Assembly: GCA_963281155.1 (NCBI GenBank)
Contig: CAUJLY010000006.1
Location: 1,860,001-1,924,000 of the forward strand
Length of the DNA: 64,000 nt
Direction: 5' to 3'
Origin: Rhabditophanes sp. KR3021
Lineage: Eukaryota > Nematoda > Chromadorea > Rhabditida > Alloionematidae
Position numbers and translations under genes: made by a program. The notes beneath the pieces are model-generated. The model was not told where the DNA came from. It was given only the letters and a program-made list of their open reading frames with translations, and made no database searches. Below are positions 10,886 through 24,600 of this stretch, piece by piece. How positions within the stretch are numbered: the first letter of the stretch is position 1; each line of letters starts with the position of its first letter.

Positions 10886-11731
10886 GTTTAGCTGCCAGTG
10901 AAAATAGATATTTTTTGATGAATAATACTTTTTATCCTTTCTTTAATACTTGCATTCTGACCTATTTCAGTTCTGAATATTTTTGACATTAAGAATAATA
11001 TTTTAATTTTCCATACAATTGTGTGCAAACCAATTCACTGGATTATAGGCGATTGTATTTTGAGGCATCAATAAATTCTTTTATGTTTGGTGTTGATTTT
11101 ATTATATATACAGAAAATTGTGTCAATAATGAGATTAATCTTGGTTATAGGTTTTGAATAATTTGTGATCACATTACATCTATTATAAGGCCTTTTTTAT
11201 GAGTCCATTTGAGTTATTTTCAAATGATCTTTAAGTACATTGTAGTTTAGAAAAGTTTTTTGCCAACACTTTTAATTATATAGTAATAATAAACAAAAAG
11301 TAGTGTGGAACAAAGTTACTTACATAATAAACCGAACAAAAATATCACAACATAATTTATTAAACAAATCCGTTACCACCAAATTCATCATCAAAATAAA
11401 TAATATTTATCTATAAAATATATGTTCTTCCCATGCACTTCAATTAACTCATAAAAAAGAACAGAGTTGAACAAAATTTGTTAGTTTATTTATGAATCGA
11501 ATACATATACCCAATTGTGTGATGTTTCAACCATTGGCATTTCATTAACAATATTTAATCTACATATTAACATAAAAATCTGACAATGAATGTGTGAGGG
11601 GTGGATATATTTGAATATAATATAATAAAAAGTAAGGCAAAGAGATAGGTGAGGGAAAGATTACTTTTGCCGATTGAGTCAGATCATCACAAAAAAATAA
11701 TTCCATCAGGGTGTTACGCGTGTTTAAAAGC
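10886..11731. other. Intergenic between the secreted orphan and the Egalitarian-like gene
   Basis: AT-rich, no coding exon seen. The part from about 11.4 to 11.73 kb is probably the 3' UTR of the Egalitarian-like gene. Confidence 0.55.
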
Positions 11732-13619
11732 TTAGTCATAATACATTTTGATGGCCACTATTTCGCCCGTGGAGAAGGTTTGGGTGCCAGCATCGCACAT
11801 TGTTGCTTTTTGATATTCTTTTGGGTATTCGGAATTTCCATTTTGAGGGGCAACTGCTCTTTTTGGAAGAGGTGTGTCAAGGGGTTGTTCGGCAAATCCG
11901 TTCTTCTGAGTTGCTATTGGCGATAGACTATTGTTGGTTCGGCGAACTGCCCTGTAAGCTTCGTTTCCATTAAGATATGCATTTGCTTGATTAATTCCAT
12001 TCATGATACCACCACCTGACGTTGGAATGAGAGATTTTTTAAATGGGGCTTGCAATAAGGCTTCATCGCATCTTTCTCTCAATAGTGATTGGCAATTTGG
12101 AGGGATTTGTTGGCTTAATACACGATACATGGCTGTTATCAAGCAGTGACATTCTTCAACCACATCCAACATCATTTCATCCTCAATTGGCCTTTGTCCC
12201 CAAGAGGGTGTTTCGGAAAGTTTTCTTGGTGTAATATTAGACATCATTATAGATTGTGGATAATAAACTCTTTGCAAATTTAAAAAAGTAATAGCTCTTA
12301 GGTCAGCAAAAGATTTTCCAAACTTTTCATGCTGAATGACTGAATGAGCGATTTGCGTGTCAAATATATTTGCCATGTTAACGGAGTATCTCTGGGACAA
12401 CAATGTAGATACTCTCTTAACATCATGAATAATCTTAAGTACCTTGGGGCTTTCCAGTAATTCTCTCAAACCACTCTCTAGCAACAAAGTGTCACTGTTA
12501 GATAAATCAAAAACTTGAATTCTTTTCTGGGATGCCAACACAATTAAAGACAAAAATTCATCCTTAATGCCGTTTCCGCAAGTTACAAATTTGAAATCAA
12601 TTGCAACATACTTTTCTTCTTGATTGTTTAAGTCATTCAAGATCTCCTTGATTGCTTCTTGCGCTGGTGCCAATGAATAAACGGATTTTATTTTAGATAG
12701 CGAGTTCTTGTTGATCGGATATTGTGTGTTGTTGTTGTCTGAAAAGTTAGATTCACTATCTTCTGTTGATCTTCCACTTTCAGATCCATTTTCTTCACTT
12801 TTGTTTTTGACAAGAGACACTTTGTTGGAACGAATGAAGAAGACGTTTCTGTTTAGTTTTAAAAATTGTAATAATTCTTTCGGGTTAGTAGCAACTTGTT
12901 GCCTGACTGCATGTGTAAATCGTTCACAAAAACGTTGATAAAATGAGTCTAGTGGTATTGGCTGCTCGTCGTTCTAAAAATAACTAATGTAAGTAAACTC
13001 TCACCCATCAACTTACTTGTTCTAAGACGTTTCTCAAAAAGTCTAAAGCTACTTGTTTAGCTCTAATTCCCGACAACTCATTTCCATCTTCATCTAGTTC
13101 TACAGCACCATTACTTGGTTCAGGCATATTTTTTAGCCTTACTCTGTCACCTTCAACTACGAAATAATCAACCTGGGAGGATAGAAATTCACAAAATTCT
13201 TTTAAGTGTCTTCCAGAGACTAATCTAACTTCCGGAGCTGCTTGAGAACGATGGCCAAGGAGTGATTTAATTTGTAATTCCGGGCCGAACTTTTGCAACT
13301 TATTTACAAAAAAGTCAATTGCCTCCTTTTCGTAATCACGACTTTTTGGGGTTCCTGGAAGTTTGAGCATTTGATTTCTTCCATCCATCTCAAAAACTCC
13401 ATTCAAGATTACAGAATCACCTTCGACTGTAAAGAGGGATGGATAAAGTGATAGAAAATCAGTCAATCCTTCTTGAGTCGTCCCCACAGCTTCTCGCATC
13501 TCCTCTGAAAAGTTCCTAGCCCCAAATTGACAGCTCAAATCATGAATTGTCCTCTTGCCATTCTTCGACATCAAATGGTCGAGAAAGAACAATAATGCCA
13601 AATGCTTAGCATCCTCCAT
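11732..13619 (-). CDS. egal-1: Egalitarian-like RNA-transport factor with degenerate 3'-5' exonuclease fold
   Basis: Two exons, 13619..13017 and 12973..11732 (43-nt intron, phase 0), encode 614 residues. In flies Egalitarian links localised mRNAs to Bicaudal-D and dynein. Residues 1-255 hold three related modules, each ending in a beta-hairpin-like pattern: FLSLYPSLFTVEGDSVIL, FLSSQVDYFVVEGDRVRL and FLKLNRNVFFIRSNKVSL. After a serine-rich linker, about residues 300-490 form the DEDD exonuclease domain with recognisable motifs: VAIDFKF (D327), KIIHDVK (D385) and NIFDTQIAH (D406). The usual DxE is DFK and the last motif has EE where DV is normal, so catalysis is doubtful. The C-terminus carries GTQT (598-600), like a dynein light chain LC8 docking motif. 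Identification rests on this architecture; orthology to C. elegans egal-1 is inferred. Confidence 0.85.
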
Positions 13620-16600
13620 AATTTAATTGTTTAATTTGGTTTCAAGATAAATCTTCGAGTTTGATGTTTCAAAAGAATCAGAGATCGGCAACTGTTTAAA
13701 TATATCTAAAAATATCAATACACATCAGTCATTTTTTGTACAACAACACAACATATAGTAGAGAACGTTTTAACCGAATCGTGAGTATACTATATGAAAT
13801 AAAGAAGTGAATTAGTAAGGAAGGTCTACAACACACGCTCTCCCTTCTGAATATCCATTTTTCAACAAATTACCAATTCAAATTGTATTTAACTATAGAC
13901 AACAAAAAAGTATATACAAAGTTAAGGGGAAGCAAATGACAAGAGATTAATATAGATGATGTACCTCTAAACACAAAAATGTGTCATCATAAGTCATCTA
14001 GCGGAATCTTTTTTATGTATAAATTTGTCAGCTTAAAAGAAAACGTTAGGACCCCCTAAAACATAATATACCCATCATACATCTTTTTTATGATTTAAAC
14101 GATGTGTGTAAACAATACAAGTAATAAATTATATATATTATGTAGTACCTAGACTATTTTTTGTCCCAGCATGCAATTGAGAAATGGAAAATGAAGATAG
14201 TGATCGGTGGGTAATGATGAAATAAGAAGGATCTTGTAGAAATTTTATAATAAACACTTTAACCAGAAATATTTAAATGTTGTTGAAATCGCTTTGTTAA
14301 TGTAGATTATCTTGATGATGATAAAAATATTAAGTAAAATGCTTTACAAACACAATTTGACAATTTAAAAATGTAAATATGCGATTATCATATGTATAGA
14401 TATATATTCGTGTATTGTTAAAGGCAAAAAACAAATCATTTCAATCTGAAGACAAGAACAGAATTTCAACAATTGACATTAAAAATTAATAAACACACGG
14501 TTCTCTTTTTTATTAATTCTGTAAATATTAGAATGGAAGGTAGAGCTCTTTTCTTTTATATACCAAATAAAGTAAATAAGTATATGCATAGTATATACTT
14601 TATGTACTCCAGGAATCAATTTTGAACATTAAAATTGGACTGTTTAACAGCTTTTTAATAAATATTTGTCATAGGGAAAGCTTATTATAATTTTGAAGCT
14701 TATTATCAAAAAAGGTGATAAAATGGTATTAGTATTAACACATAATAATATTTTATGAACTTTTGGTGTGATAATGACTGATATGGGGTATAAATATTTA
14801 GTCTTGTAACAATATTCATCTGAGATCAAAAAAGGCAACGACATTCACTTTTATTGCAAGAAAATTAAAGACGATAGTAAGGAGAGAATGCAGTGATGGG
14901 TGAGTTCAAGTATATGCGGCACAAATGGCGCGATTAAGCTATAATGTGTTATATGTTTAGATAGAGATATCGGTATAAAAATAAGTATACAGATATGCGG
15001 TTAATGTCTCGACGTTCACGTCCACTATGAGTCAAAGTACCTATATTGTTTATGAATAGACTAAATAAAGGGCGATTGAAAAATCACATAGAATAATTTA
15101 AATTCTGAACCTGCATCAAATAGAGCTGTTAGTGTTGCGGAACACAAACTTTCAAGTATAGTCGCAATCTTGAATAAAGCTGTATTGTACTTGCTAAATC
15201 ATCAATACATATGTGTGTCATCCCGGAGAACACATATACTCTTGGTTGTTATTAAAAAGTAGGATTAGGCAAAAGTGTCAACCAAAGAAACTTAAAATAC
15301 AAGTTTTGAGAAAATTTAAATGAACACAAAATATATACAACTGCAAGAGCGATTATTGTAGTTGACTTCTGATTTAAGGCTTATTAGACAGATGCAAGCT
15401 TTCATTAAAATCAAAACAAAAAGATTAACAAATGTGAAAGATTAGGGGCGATCTGTTGTTAATGTGGAGGTGGAAATCAATTTGTAATAAACTATATTTT
15501 GACAGTGTTTAATTGACAACACATATAATATGAATAAATTGACTTTATTACAAAAAATTCAACACCATTAACTAGCTTCTGGTTACGTTTTTGTTACGAG
15601 GGATGCTACATCTTTTGTGTTACAACTTTTTGGATTGCATAATAATTAGTTAATCAAAAACTTTGCTAATAACCGTAAAACATTTTATATCTTTGTTAAA
15701 CTAAAAAATATCTGATTTAAAAGAAATTAAATGGAAGGAGAGCATTTAAAATTCGTACAATTTTAATATTAATGGTAAAGACATGCAAAAAGTTTCCACC
15801 CAGACAATCTTTGTATTTAGTTATGTTGAAGAGATCCTTTTTTGTTGATACCTTGCATCAGTGAAAAATTTAAAAGGTTACACATATTTAATCGTGAATC
15901 ATGCTTGTAGTTTTATGCATGTGCGAATTAAGGGCTTTTTTGACAGTCATGTTGCCTACACAAATTGATAAAAATAACAACAACCCCAATCGTTTGATGT
16001 TAAAGGGTAAATAGACGGTAAGTCATTAGGATCTGTGAAAATAAGTAATTGTGTTTTGATTTAAGCAATATTAACAACGATGAAGATCATCAAAAAAAGA
16101 AATGTCGGTAATCAGCTAAGCAAAGTTAACATCTATTCTCTTGTTACCACTTGAAAGTGCAAAAAAGTGTCTAACACATTCATTTGTGTAACTGCAACAA
16201 AAAATTATAGATAATTAGTAATGGGTAGAAAAAAGAATATGGGGATCACAAGAAGTAAGATAAAATTGTGGTGGTTGGAATGAATATATATGCAAATGTG
16301 TTAGATGTACATATTAGGTTTGAAAGTTAGGAAATCATTAAATTATGCATTATTAAAGACTGTATCCTCTGATACAAAACGCTGTTATGACCCTGAAATG
16401 GATATTATTTATGACTTTTGCAATTCACACTATAGGTGTAACTTGCGGTAAAGATAGCAATGTGGTGTCTTCGTATTTGGTCATTTTATATTTAACGTAA
16501 GGTATGCATATGATACAACGTTATTTATGCTTCTTCGTTAGCGAATAAGGAAAATTATTTAAGTGAGAAAATTGAATATATTTTTCGTTTACATATGGCA

Positions 16601-19600
16601 TAGTGTTGACGTGGAAGAATTAAGTATATAGTATTTCCTTTAATAAAGTTAAGGATTTTAAATTAAAAGAGATATGTTTATTTATTAAATATCCATTAAA
16701 TGTACAAATAGTGGGTTTAGTAGATGATATGTTTAAACGCTTCCAAATTTAGTAAACCATTATTAGACTTGTTCATTGATTAAAGAGAACATAAAAAGAA
16801 ATTGTTCTCATAGATAGTAATTTAAGAAGTGATACTAGGAAATTAATGTTTATAACCGTTCCTACAACTTATTAGCTTACTTAAAGACATTATACAGAAT
16901 TGTTGAGATTATTTGAGACTACTTTGGGTTTATTATCGAAAATGATTGATGGGAAAGAATGAAAAGCCTTGTTAAGTAAAATTGAACGTCTTTGAGAAGT
17001 TTCAGTAAACAGTTTTTACTAACAAGATTAATTCTGAGTTGATTAAATGATTATTTGGGTGACTTATAATAGTAAATTATTTGGTAGCAAAGGGCGAATT
17101 TGATTTACCCTGATAAATAAACGTGTGTAGGGGTAACGCATAAAAACCAAACTGTAAATTATATAACCCTCAAACATAGAAATTTGAGAGAAGAATTTCC
17201 AAGAGATTATTATCATTTTTTGTATTCTTGTTTCACGAATTGTATGCTAGAGGATGTAAAACAAATAGGTTATCAGATGAATAAGATCTTAAAAAAGTAC
17301 AAGGCATTAATGATTGTGTGAGAATGAAAAATCCCTAACTAATTAATTGTAAGTAAAAATTCATAATTTCCTTGCTCGACAAGGCTCATATCAATACAAA
17401 ATCAAAACTGATTGCAAATAGACTGTTATAAATATACTAGCATAAGTAAATAGACATATAAAATGTATTAACATAAACGAAGAAATCGGCTGTCGAAAAC
17501 ATAAGTATTTGATTCACATTTTAAACAGGCTAATACTGGTAGCAAACGAGCTAGTATTTTATAAAAGCATTTTCATATGAATAAATTCAAAAGTTAATCA
17601 ACGGAAATTTTCCCTAAATTTCTTGATCAGTACCAGGCTTTTTTAAGACAACATTAAAGATTATGTATCGTTTTAAGAATGTTTTTTGCAGAATAAAATG
17701 TATTTTTGAAGTCGTAATTAAAAATATACTTGTCAGGTATTTTGATTATTTAGGTAGGTTTTAATGATGTTATATAAGTGCAACAAGCATCAACAAAAAT
17801 ACAATACATTAATTGCTAGAAAGTTTCGTAGACTAGCTTTTGTTATCATTTTGAGACTACTGATTTTACAATAATACAATCCTTTGGAAAACTACAACAA
17901 TTTGTTGAGTAACGGATGATGAGATTGTAAAATAACAAATATTTTCGTTAGAGTCTTTTGTACAAAAAAGCTGTAAACATTTGTTTTTACATAGAGACAT
18001 GAATGTCAGCTCCAGCAGATTACACACAACATGATACATTTGATCTAAAAGTTTTAAAGAACATATATTAATATTTAATATCTTGCAAGCAAATGAAATA
18101 GAATTAGCCTGTTTTTGGGCTTTAAATGCATCCAAGAGGTAATAAATAGATATTGTAATAAACTTTTTAAAGTAGAACGATTAAATGGTTTATTAGCCAT
18201 ATATTATATTTAGTAAGAAAATATTTACCTAATGTGCGTCCAAAACAGCTGGAAAATGAAAAAATATTAATGTGATTTTTTTAATTTTTAAAAAACTTCA
18301 ATAAAAGTTTATTGTTAATATATAGTAGATAAAAATGTGGAATAAAAACATTTATACAATGTAATTTTGTATAATCAATAAAAAAGTATTTTATGAACAT
18401 ATATTGTCAATTATATTTAGAAAATTAAGTGGAATCACAAAGTCTAAGTAGGATTTAAGTGATTTGTGCTAAGTATATTATTAATGCTTATATGAATTGG
18501 TACGAATAAATGAATTTTCACAATTTAAATAAGTTTCAACAAAGTAGGTATGAAAAATTGGGAATAAAAGTTGATCTAATTGTTTAAACAATAGGATAAA
18601 ACATTTTAACGGAAACAAAGCAAACTGTTACTTATTTTTTAAACTCTGCTGGCACATATTAAACTATACTCATTTAAATGCATATCTATTTAGCAGTAAC
18701 TTAAATAACACCGCTTACTCATATCTTTGCAATATTTGATTAAACTCAAAAATTAATGTATACGAATATTTATGTACTTGAGAAAAGATGACCGATAGTT
18801 TATTTGTACTAATAAAATTGCTACCGTTTTATCTATGAGTTGTAGTTATCTATTATACAAATAAAAAACGACACTAACATATTAATACTCTTCTATGAGC
18901 AATTAATTTTATAACCTTAAATCCAAAGAATATAAATATGTTGTAAAGATTATTATTTGATATAAATTATCACATTATTTAATAATTGGATTTAAAAAAC
19001 TTTCATAAATATATTTAATTTGATAGATTCATATTTATGCGATTAAAAAATTAATTGCTAACATATTAATATTAGTTTTGAAAAGTTTATCATAATTTAA
19101 TGAATGTGAAAATATAATCTGTACCGGAAATTCAAAATTACGTTTATTTATAAAAAGAAAACAGGCATGAAGTAATTTGTGATATATTTAGTAACAGGAT
19201 AACTGATCACGTAGTTTGTTTTATAAAGCTAGCAACAAAAAATCATAAAAAACAACTACCTAGATGCTTAGAATGTTTGTTTTTAATAACTGATTTTGAA
19301 GCGTGTTTTATATTATTTGATCCATTTTAAAAAAGTATAGAATGTTATGGGAACGATGATATCAGTATACAATGTGTTTGCCTTCATTTAAAAACCAACA
19401 AATAACAAATCCGAAAAGTACTTATTCTGGTTAATACTTGTTGGATATTAATTATAGAAGGGTTTACAAGTAATAGTGTTGGTGAAAAGTGTCTTGCACA
19501 ATTAGTAGAAGCTGTGCAAGGAATAAATTTTAAGAAGTAACAACAAAAACAGCCTTAAGCATGTTATTAATATAATAAACGTTTTACTCCTCAAGCAAGT

Positions 19601-21600
19601 TGACATTTAGAGACATTAAAAAGTCATTTAAGCTTAACAAAAATTGAAAATGAAAAGTAAAAGATTTCTAAGAGTATAAATGCAAATTTGCAATCAGTTT
19701 ATAAACTGAGTTCGGAATATTATTGTATTTGATCAACTGCATTTAATAGCTTCTTATAGAAGATCTTAATAACATATTCCAATTCGTCAAATATTATTAG
19801 TAAAAAGTTATACATTTAAATAAATCTTTGATCCAATATGCAAAATTGTAATCATAAATGATGGATTCGGACCCTAAAAGAGTATCATTTTCTAAGTTGG
19901 TATTTAGTATAATGAATAAAATCTTTGTACTTTTATTTTAAGAGACCCTTTTTAGTTATTGATGCTTAAAGTTGACTCAATAGCTGTTAAGACCACCTGT
20001 ATATGATGATTTTACAATACAAACAGTCATTGTTTTTGATACATAGTAGATATACATTTCTTTCCAATTATTTGGTTTCGATTTTTAAAATGCTGAACTT
20101 CACTGGATCTCCTTCCACACGCAAGACTTACCATATTTCATCTAGTTTGAGAAGCGAAGTATTGTTTCGGGGTGATAACCATATGTGGAGATCGTTCCAT
20201 TCAAATCATCGTAAAAGGGATTCTATTTTTTATTGTAGCATCGGTAAATCCTTTGAAGTCACTAATTAAAAAAGTGATTACTTAAATCTTGTAGACTTTC
20301 AAACCCCACATAAGATGTGTCAAACAGTTAATTTAAATATAGTTTTATTAGGGTTTTATGAAGGCAAAAGTGTTGAGTCAAATATCAGTTCAACTTTTTG
20401 GAAAAAATATTAAAAATATAAAAACTGTTAATGAATCTGTGGAACTAAGAACTTCAATATTGTTAATGAGTGGAATGATATAAGTTTAAGCATATTGAGT
20501 TTGGTATTATTGCACTGTTACTTCTTAAAGATACTCATTGGATCAAAAATAGCTAACCATAAATGTACATTGACATGTGAGTTTTTGTACATCTCAAAGT
20601 ATGTAAAAATTTAATTACCCGGTATTTTAAAATTAAATTTTTTAAGAATTGAAAAGCTACGGGAAATATAGCTATATTGTACTTAATTAATTTCTTGACA
20701 CAGTTAATATAATGTATTTAATTGATATTTGGATTCTTTGAAATCTGATCTATTTTTCTTTCTTATAATAACATTTAAACCTACACTTCAGATAAACAAG
20801 TAGCAAGTTATTTGATCAAAAATTGATCTGTGTTCACTTTACTTGCTTAACATTTCAAAATAACATTCAGGAATTTGGCATATCATTTTTTAAACTCATC
20901 ATAATAATTGAAAGTACAAACACTCACGAAGATGATTATAAATTAAACATTTTTGACATTTCAAGAAGAAAAAACGTTGTTTAAATTAATAACTTTATAT
21001 TATTAAAAAGAGTGAAAATAAAGTATCTATTTAAAGTGACGAAACTGACATATATTCATTCAACTCAGTGTCAAAAAATTTGCCCCGAATATATCTATAT
21101 TATTTATTCGCTGGAATGAAACTTAATTTTAAACTACTCTTACACATACATTTTGCTAGTTTCTTCTTATTATAGATAATAATGAAAGACTTTTAAACAA
21201 GTCTACATTTAGTTTATTATATTAAATTAAGAACTACTTATTGAGGCAATGTTTAATCTTTGAAAATAATTTGATGATAAGAAATTAGTCTATGGTGGCA
21301 TCTTTTTTTGTTGACAATAAAGAAATGTACTTCCTTTATTTATACAATTATTTGGAACAAATTATACATGGCTTTACCTATTTCGTTTTAAACTTTTATT
21401 ATGGGTAATTGTGAATTGTAGATTATTGGTTTCTATGTTACATCTCCACATTAGAGTAATCCCATGTAAAAAGCTTTGTACGACAAAAGCCATTGAAACT
21501 TTTGATAATAAATCTTTATTATCTGATGGTTACTTTTAACGGCATGCCATTTTTCAACTTATCTTTCCTACTTAAAAGACAGTCTTTCAAATGCCTTTTT
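13620..21600. other. Gene-free 8 kb region, plus strand G-rich relative to C
   Basis: No exon set, tRNA or repeat array could be supported. The plus strand carries visibly more G than C through most of the stretch. It lies upstream of the minus-strand Egalitarian-like gene, so it may be its regulatory region or a long 5' intron or outron. A slightly GC-richer patch at 20.10-20.25 kb is open for 88 codons from 20003 but shows no recognisable product. Confidence 0.5.
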
Positions 21601-24600
21601 ATGATCATTAGTAGTGATAAATTTATTATCATCTAAACAAACATTTGAAAACATGTATCAAACAATCACTTGTATATGTGCAAATACACAACAAGTTCCT
21701 TAAACTTTTAACACACCAAATCACCTTATCTTCACTTCTTTCTTTACCTTTTCTCGACCATTTATTGAAATTAATTAAATCAAACAAATTATTTAAAGTT
21801 CTCATTAATCTCAAACAAGTCATTATTACTATTTTATTTACTAATAGAATAGATGCATCATTGTTTATAATAATCATTTTCACTACTGCCACCCTTTTTT
21901 GTCTATTCTTATAACTCATACAAACAACATTCTTATGGTGAGGTCGTGGTTTAAGGTCGATCTGTCCATTCTTAATAATATGTAGTATCTGCAATAAATT
22001 GTCTTGACAATACATCTTTCAAGCCAACACTTTTCCATACATCTCAATTTTTAAAAGGATCTCCGCATTACCGATAGAATAAATGCCGACAATCACAGTG
22101 CCTATCTTTTTTAATTAGTTTTTGAGGTTCGGTGTCAATACACTGACATTTAATAGGCACTGTCAATCATAATTTCTATTCATACTGATCATGCCAACCC
22201 TGTTCATTATTTAGCCCTTATCTTTCTCCGCTAATACAAGTCAATTCTCATTTCAAAGTAAAACAAATGTCTCAAGCTATTATATTTGAAATTCATTTTA
22301 ACGCTCCTATAACGACGTTCATAAAGTATACTAGTATTATAAACAATTGGTGCAAATTTAATTCCTTCAAATTTAAGAGTGGTTGTCCACATACATTATT
22401 GTAATATTTCTGTAGCATCCAGTCTTCCTCATACACTCAATAACATTATTCATACATATATACGATTTTTAGTAATAGTAGTTAACCTATACCCGCCAAC
22501 ATATTTAATGGTTTCATTAAATTATATTAACACTCGTAAAAATATATGCATATTTTCAAATTAATGCATATCGAATTAACACTTCGAACACTTTTTATTA
22601 TATAATCAGCTATCAATTCATTCCAAATTATAGACTCAGCCTTTTATTTGTACCATTATGTATTTGCAAATTACTATTTTCACAACAATATTGATACTTT
22701 AATACCTTGGAAACATATTCAAATTCATAATATTAGTAATCATTATTATATCGAGTCCTTGGTCAAGTACATTTTTATCACCTCCGCAAATGTATATACT
22801 TCTGATAATAGTAATCAAATACCTTCATTTCATGATCAGACTAAAAAATCCATTAAATCTACATATAAACAACCATTTTCTCGCCACTGTTTGTTTTAAT
22901 CTTTAATTCAACATTTATAATATTTATTTAAACTGTCGCTTTAATTAACAAGTCCTTAGAGGCGATACCACAGGATGTATATATATTAAATGTGTACAAT
23001 GGGCACAAGCCTTAATTTGAATTCATTGACACTTCTTATTAGTTTCCAAAATTTGTATTCAAAATATGCTTCAATGTCACTTTCTTTTATCTTTACTTTT
23101 ATTCACAGGACAACATGTCACATCATTTCTTACCAAATTCAACTTACTCCTAATAAGTGCCATACATTAACTTCGCTTGGACATACAAATTGGTGATCGT
23201 AATTTTTAGTACAAATATATACAGACACTTGCCTTTTATATTACTAATTTGCACTTTCTTTCTGCCTCTTTTTATTAATGCTGAAAATAATCTCACAAAC
23301 CAATAACATTTATTTGAACTCGTTATTTTTACTTAACACCAAAATTTCTCTTATCACTAAAAACAGACCTTTATTTATGCCCATATTTAAGTGTCCATAT
23401 TGACTTTTCCCTTTATAAATCCTTGCCCCCTTCTATAATTTACGAGGCAAATTAAAATTTTTACGAGATTACATATTAGTATGTTGGCGCTGGGTCAAAT
23501 GGCCAATTTTGAGACTGGACCCGTTCATTCGTTTTGATGGCCTATGTAGGGGGCATACAATATGATCTGACTTCGATCTAAATTCTCAAGACATCCCTTA
23601 TCAAAGACCAAAACTAATTTAATGGGTTATCTGAGAAAGTTTGGGATACAATATCAAGCAGGACACCATCATCGTACCCCTTTTGACGTATCAAGGAATT
23701 AAAGTATTATAGGACTTGTATTTGGTGAATTGATATGAATTGTAATTATTACTCTTTTATTTTGCTACAAAATTATTAGATTTTGAGATTGCTGTAAAGA
23801 TTAATCAGAAATCATTTATGTCATTTCGTATTCATTTTTGACAATACAAACGTTATTCTTTCTTCTTTGGTTCTTATTGTTATGGCACAACGATAAGTGA
23901 TGTCAACCTTTTTATCTGATGAAAATATAAAGCTACCACTACTATCTTCTGTTTACAACACCTGCCTAAACTCACTCTTGCGCAAAACATTCCATCATAA
24001 AAATCAACCATTTTTATGCCCTGTATACTCAAATCATTTTCACTATTTATTCTTTTTGATATCCACTCCAAGCAAGTGGCAATCATCATTTTTGGTATCA
24101 AAAATATCTTATATTTCCTAATAGCCCTTTGTTTAACCGACTTGAAAGGCAATATATGGTAACAGATGCGTTTATTATATGAAAAATCATTTTTAAACAT
24201 AAAAGTTGTCGTCTTTGTCTAAGATACACATTATGAATAGTCAATACATCTTTTTTTAGACAAAAAAGTTTATAAATAGTAATATTTTTGCATACTTCCA
24301 TATACATATCGCAGTTCCTCAATTCACCACTTAACCCTCTCATTAACATCATCTTCTTATGCCATCTCCTTCATCCGTTTAGTCAAAAGACTCTTAATTC
24401 GAGGCAGTTAAGGTATAATTAATACTATAATTAATAACCACATATGCCTTAAACAGACCTTTTATGGCTAGCAAACATTTTAAAACAGCTTTGCAATCTG
24501 TCATCAATCTTCTACCATTGATATCAAGCATTTACCCACCAAAATCACAAAACCAATTTACTATTAGCATGGTGTATCATTTTGTTTCTTCTAAATTGCT

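Noticed and set aside
21629..22015. Open frames on both strands near 21.6-22.0 kb
   Set aside because: Located in the strand-skewed, stop-poor region; no domain, no signal peptide, and composition follows the skew.
22379..23196. Series of plus-strand ORFs of 60-83 codons
   Set aside because: G depletion on this strand removes TAG/TGA codons and makes long open frames by composition alone; the translations show no conserved features.
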